A stretch of 5,106 nucleotides of DNA. It comes from Lacrimispora sp. 210928-DFI.3.58. Its GTDB lineage: Bacteria > Bacillota > Clostridia > Lachnospirales > Lachnospiraceae. A program made the translations under genes and the position numbers. The DNA is taken from the NCBI RefSeq assembly GCF_020554865.1, contig NZ_JAJCIC010000079.1, forward strand, positions 1-5,106, given 5' to 3'. The notes below the pieces were generated by a model. The model had not been told where the DNA came from, searched no databases, and saw only the letters and a list, made by a program, of their open reading frames with translations. Positions within the stretch are counted from its first letter, which is position 1. Every line of letters begins with the position of its first letter. Below are positions 4,196 through 5,106 of the stretch, piece after piece.

Positions 4196-4622
4196 TGCCC
4201 AGCCCTCCTCTCAGCTCTCTTTCAAAGAGAAGATTGAAAAGGTCAAGAATTTCACACATGGCTTGGAGCCGTTCGTTCCCGATTGTTCTATAAACCTTCT
4301 CCTCGGCTTTTCGTAAAGGCGCAATCATTCTGTGGGCGTATACCTGTCCGCTTTCAGTCAAGACGATCCGCTTCTCACGTTTATCGCCCTCGCTGGCCTC
4401 CAACAGTAAATAGCCCTTCTTTTGAAGTGCGCTCACGACCGTATGAACCGTCTGTTTTTGCATACCGAAATTCTCTGCGATCTGCTTTTGCGTCAGTTCT
4501 CCCATGGATTCCAGCGCATACAGCACCATCATTTCCGGGTATCCGATGCCAAGTACTGAAGCTGCTTTTGTATATAGCGCAGTGCTTTTCTCCCACGCAA
4601 CGTTAAAATGATTGTTTTCCAT
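4188..4622 (-). CDS. MarR-family transcriptional regulator
   Basis: A 144-residue protein starting at ATG 4622-4620, preceded by AGGAGG four bases away (a short spacing but strong pairing). It has the MarR winged-helix layout: helices 1-2 (residues 5-40), helix-turn-helix LTQKQIAENFGMQKQTVHTVVSALQKKGYL (43-72), a wing with the characteristic E-G-D-K-R-E-K-R (78-85) leading to LTESG (88-92), and C-terminal dimerisation helices (94-138). Such regulators bind palindromes as dimers and are released by small phenolic or drug-like ligands. A perfect 22-bp palindrome over its own promoter (4639-4660) makes autorepression, and control of the downstream MATE gene in the same operon, very likely. The last codons (AGA GGA GGG) supply the MATE ribosome binding site. 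The inducer is unknown. Confidence 0.93.
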   Translation of the reverse strand: MENNHFNVAWEKSTALYTKAASVLGIGYPEMMVLYALESMGELTQKQIAENFGMQKQTVHTVVSALQKKGYLLLEASEGDKREKRIVLTESGQVYAHRMIAPLRKAEEKVYRTIGNERLQAMCEILDLFNLLFERELRGGLGSE

Positions 4623-4638
4623 AAGTCCTCCTCTTACA

Positions 4639-4660
4639 AATAGTATTTACAAATACTATT
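4639..4660. promoter_or_regulatory. Probable MarR operator, perfect 22-bp palindrome
   Basis: AATAGTATTT-AC-AAATACTATT has exact 10-bp arms. It overlaps three bases of the -10 box and the expected transcription start, an ideal place to block RNA polymerase. TTACAAATA occurs twice in direct orientation (4634-4642 and 4647-4655), and TATTGTAA (4667-4674) is a near-inverted copy, so extra half-sites may extend the operator. Confidence 0.8.
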
Positions 4661-4687
4661 ATAGTATATTGTAAGGACTATTGTCAA
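4658..4687 (-). promoter_or_regulatory. Sigma-70-type promoter of the marR-MATE operon
   Basis: On the minus strand a perfect TTGACA (4687-4682), an 18-bp spacer and a perfect TATAAT (4663-4658). The -10 ends 35 bases before the ATG of the regulator. A fully consensus promoter overlapped by a palindrome is the classic layout of a strong but repressed resistance operon. Confidence 0.88.
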
Positions 4688-4738
4688 GGGCGTATGGAGC
4701 AAAAAATTCTTATTTGTCATAATCATTCTACCATACCG

Positions 4739-5106
4739 TTATGAATAAATCATCTCTTGCAAAATAATTTCTTCTGCCCGGTTGTGAATGTTATTGCAAC
4801 GCCGCACCCATTCCATTTGTTGGGTTCGTTTCAATTCCTCGGTCACGCCCTCGGCATCTTTCATCTGCTCCATGATGGTGTCTAACCGTTCCTGTGCCTG
4901 TTCGTTCAGGTCTGCAAGGTATGTCCATAACTCCCCTGTCAAGGTCAAGGTGTTCAATTTGGCTGGGTGGACTTCTCTTAAATACTCCCGGTGCATCCGT
5001 CCGTACTTTCCGATAGGGCGATGTTCCTCCGGCAGCTTCAAATCTGGGATATAGTAATCTCCGACAAGGATATAATCAATTCCGTTTTCCGTTATTCTTG
5101 GTTTCA
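4739..5106 (-). CDS. tnpV: TnpV-type transposon-encoded protein, lacking only its first base
   Basis: The frame is open to the right edge. A TTG at 5041-5039 is an internal codon: upstream of it the frame continues as KPRITENGIDYILVGDYYIPD, and positions 5106-5105 supply TG of the initiator, so the start is probably ATG with its A at 5107, giving 122 residues. The family (PF14198) pattern is clear: an N-terminal beta-rich part with GDYYIPDLKLPEEHRPIG (16-33), then KYGRMHREYLREVHPAKLN (34-52), a helical middle with LTGELWTYLADLNEQAQERL (56-75), and EGVTEELKRTQQMEWVRRCN (86-105). TnpV takes its name from Tn4451/Tn4453, where it is encoded beside catP. It is not the recombinase and its role is unknown. 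Here it sits upstream of, and in the same direction as, the marR-MATE operon, 51 bases from that operon's -35 box. I saw no good terminator after it, so some read-through is possible. Confidence 0.88.
   Translation of the reverse strand, partial: KPRITENGIDYILVGDYYIPDLKLPEEHRPIGKYGRMHREYLREVHPAKLNTLTLTGELWTYLADLNEQAQERLDTIMEQMKDAEGVTEELKRTQQMEWVRRCNNIHNRAEEIILQEMIYS

Noticed and set aside
3771..4293. Plus-strand open frames opposite the MATE and MarR genes
   Set aside because: Proline- and arginine-rich shadows of well-supported genes.
4691..4737. CGTATGG/CCATACG-like inverted repeat as a tnpV terminator
   Set aside because: Arms are only about 6 bp, the loop is over 30 nt, and no T tract follows the stem.
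1..5106. CRISPR array, tRNA or rRNA genes
   Set aside because: No regularly spaced repeats with spacers and no tRNA or rRNA sequence signatures were seen on either strand.

Overview
The window looks like part of a mobile element, an integrative mobilizable or conjugative element, from a Clostridia-type Firmicute such as a gut Lachnospiraceae or Ruminococcaceae relative. Strong AGGAGG ribosome binding sites, tightly overlapping genes, and the families present (MobA/MobL relaxase, DUF3847, a short RepA_N-type winged-helix protein, an XRE regulator, TnpV) all point that way. Species cannot be told from this sequence.

Left part (1-1560, all genes on the minus strand) is a mobilization module. 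In transcription order it holds a 62-residue cysteine-motif protein, a 113-residue RepA_N-like winged-helix protein and a 98-residue DUF3847 protein, chained by 4-bp and 8-bp overlaps. Then comes a non-coding block rich in inverted repeats (about 480-701), containing what reads as a MOBQ-type origin of transfer with a predicted nick between 681 and 682. Next are a 47-residue membrane protein gene (252-395) with its own promoter, a structured leader with an intrinsic terminator (128-162), and the first 21 codons of a MobA/MobL relaxase that leaves the window on the left.

Middle part: 1511-1993 is a divergent intergenic region. It holds a probable promoter for the mob genes, dyads, a run of tiny overlapping minus-strand frames, and a strong extended -10 promoter for a 268-residue XRE-type regulator (1994-2800, plus strand). 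A symmetric terminator (2803-2851) separates that gene from the convergent cargo.

Right part (2894-5106, minus strand) is a cargo operon, MarR repressor then MATE multidrug transporter, overlapping by 8 bp. Its consensus promoter has a -10 box inside a perfect 22-bp palindrome, so it is probably autorepressed. Upstream is a TnpV gene that lacks only its first base at the window edge. A tnpV-then-resistance-gene order recalls Tn4451-type transposons, where tnpV lies next to catP, and suggests that a large serine recombinase gene may lie beyond the right edge (inference).

How it fits together: the right part supplies an inducible efflux phenotype, the left part supplies relaxosome functions and the DNA site for transfer by a helper or self-encoded conjugation system, and the XRE protein between them may control the mob operon and/or itself. 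The observations most worth following are the oriT with its hairpin series, the terminator-containing relaxase leader, the small membrane protein gene, and the unexplained 1498-1834 stretch of tiny frames.
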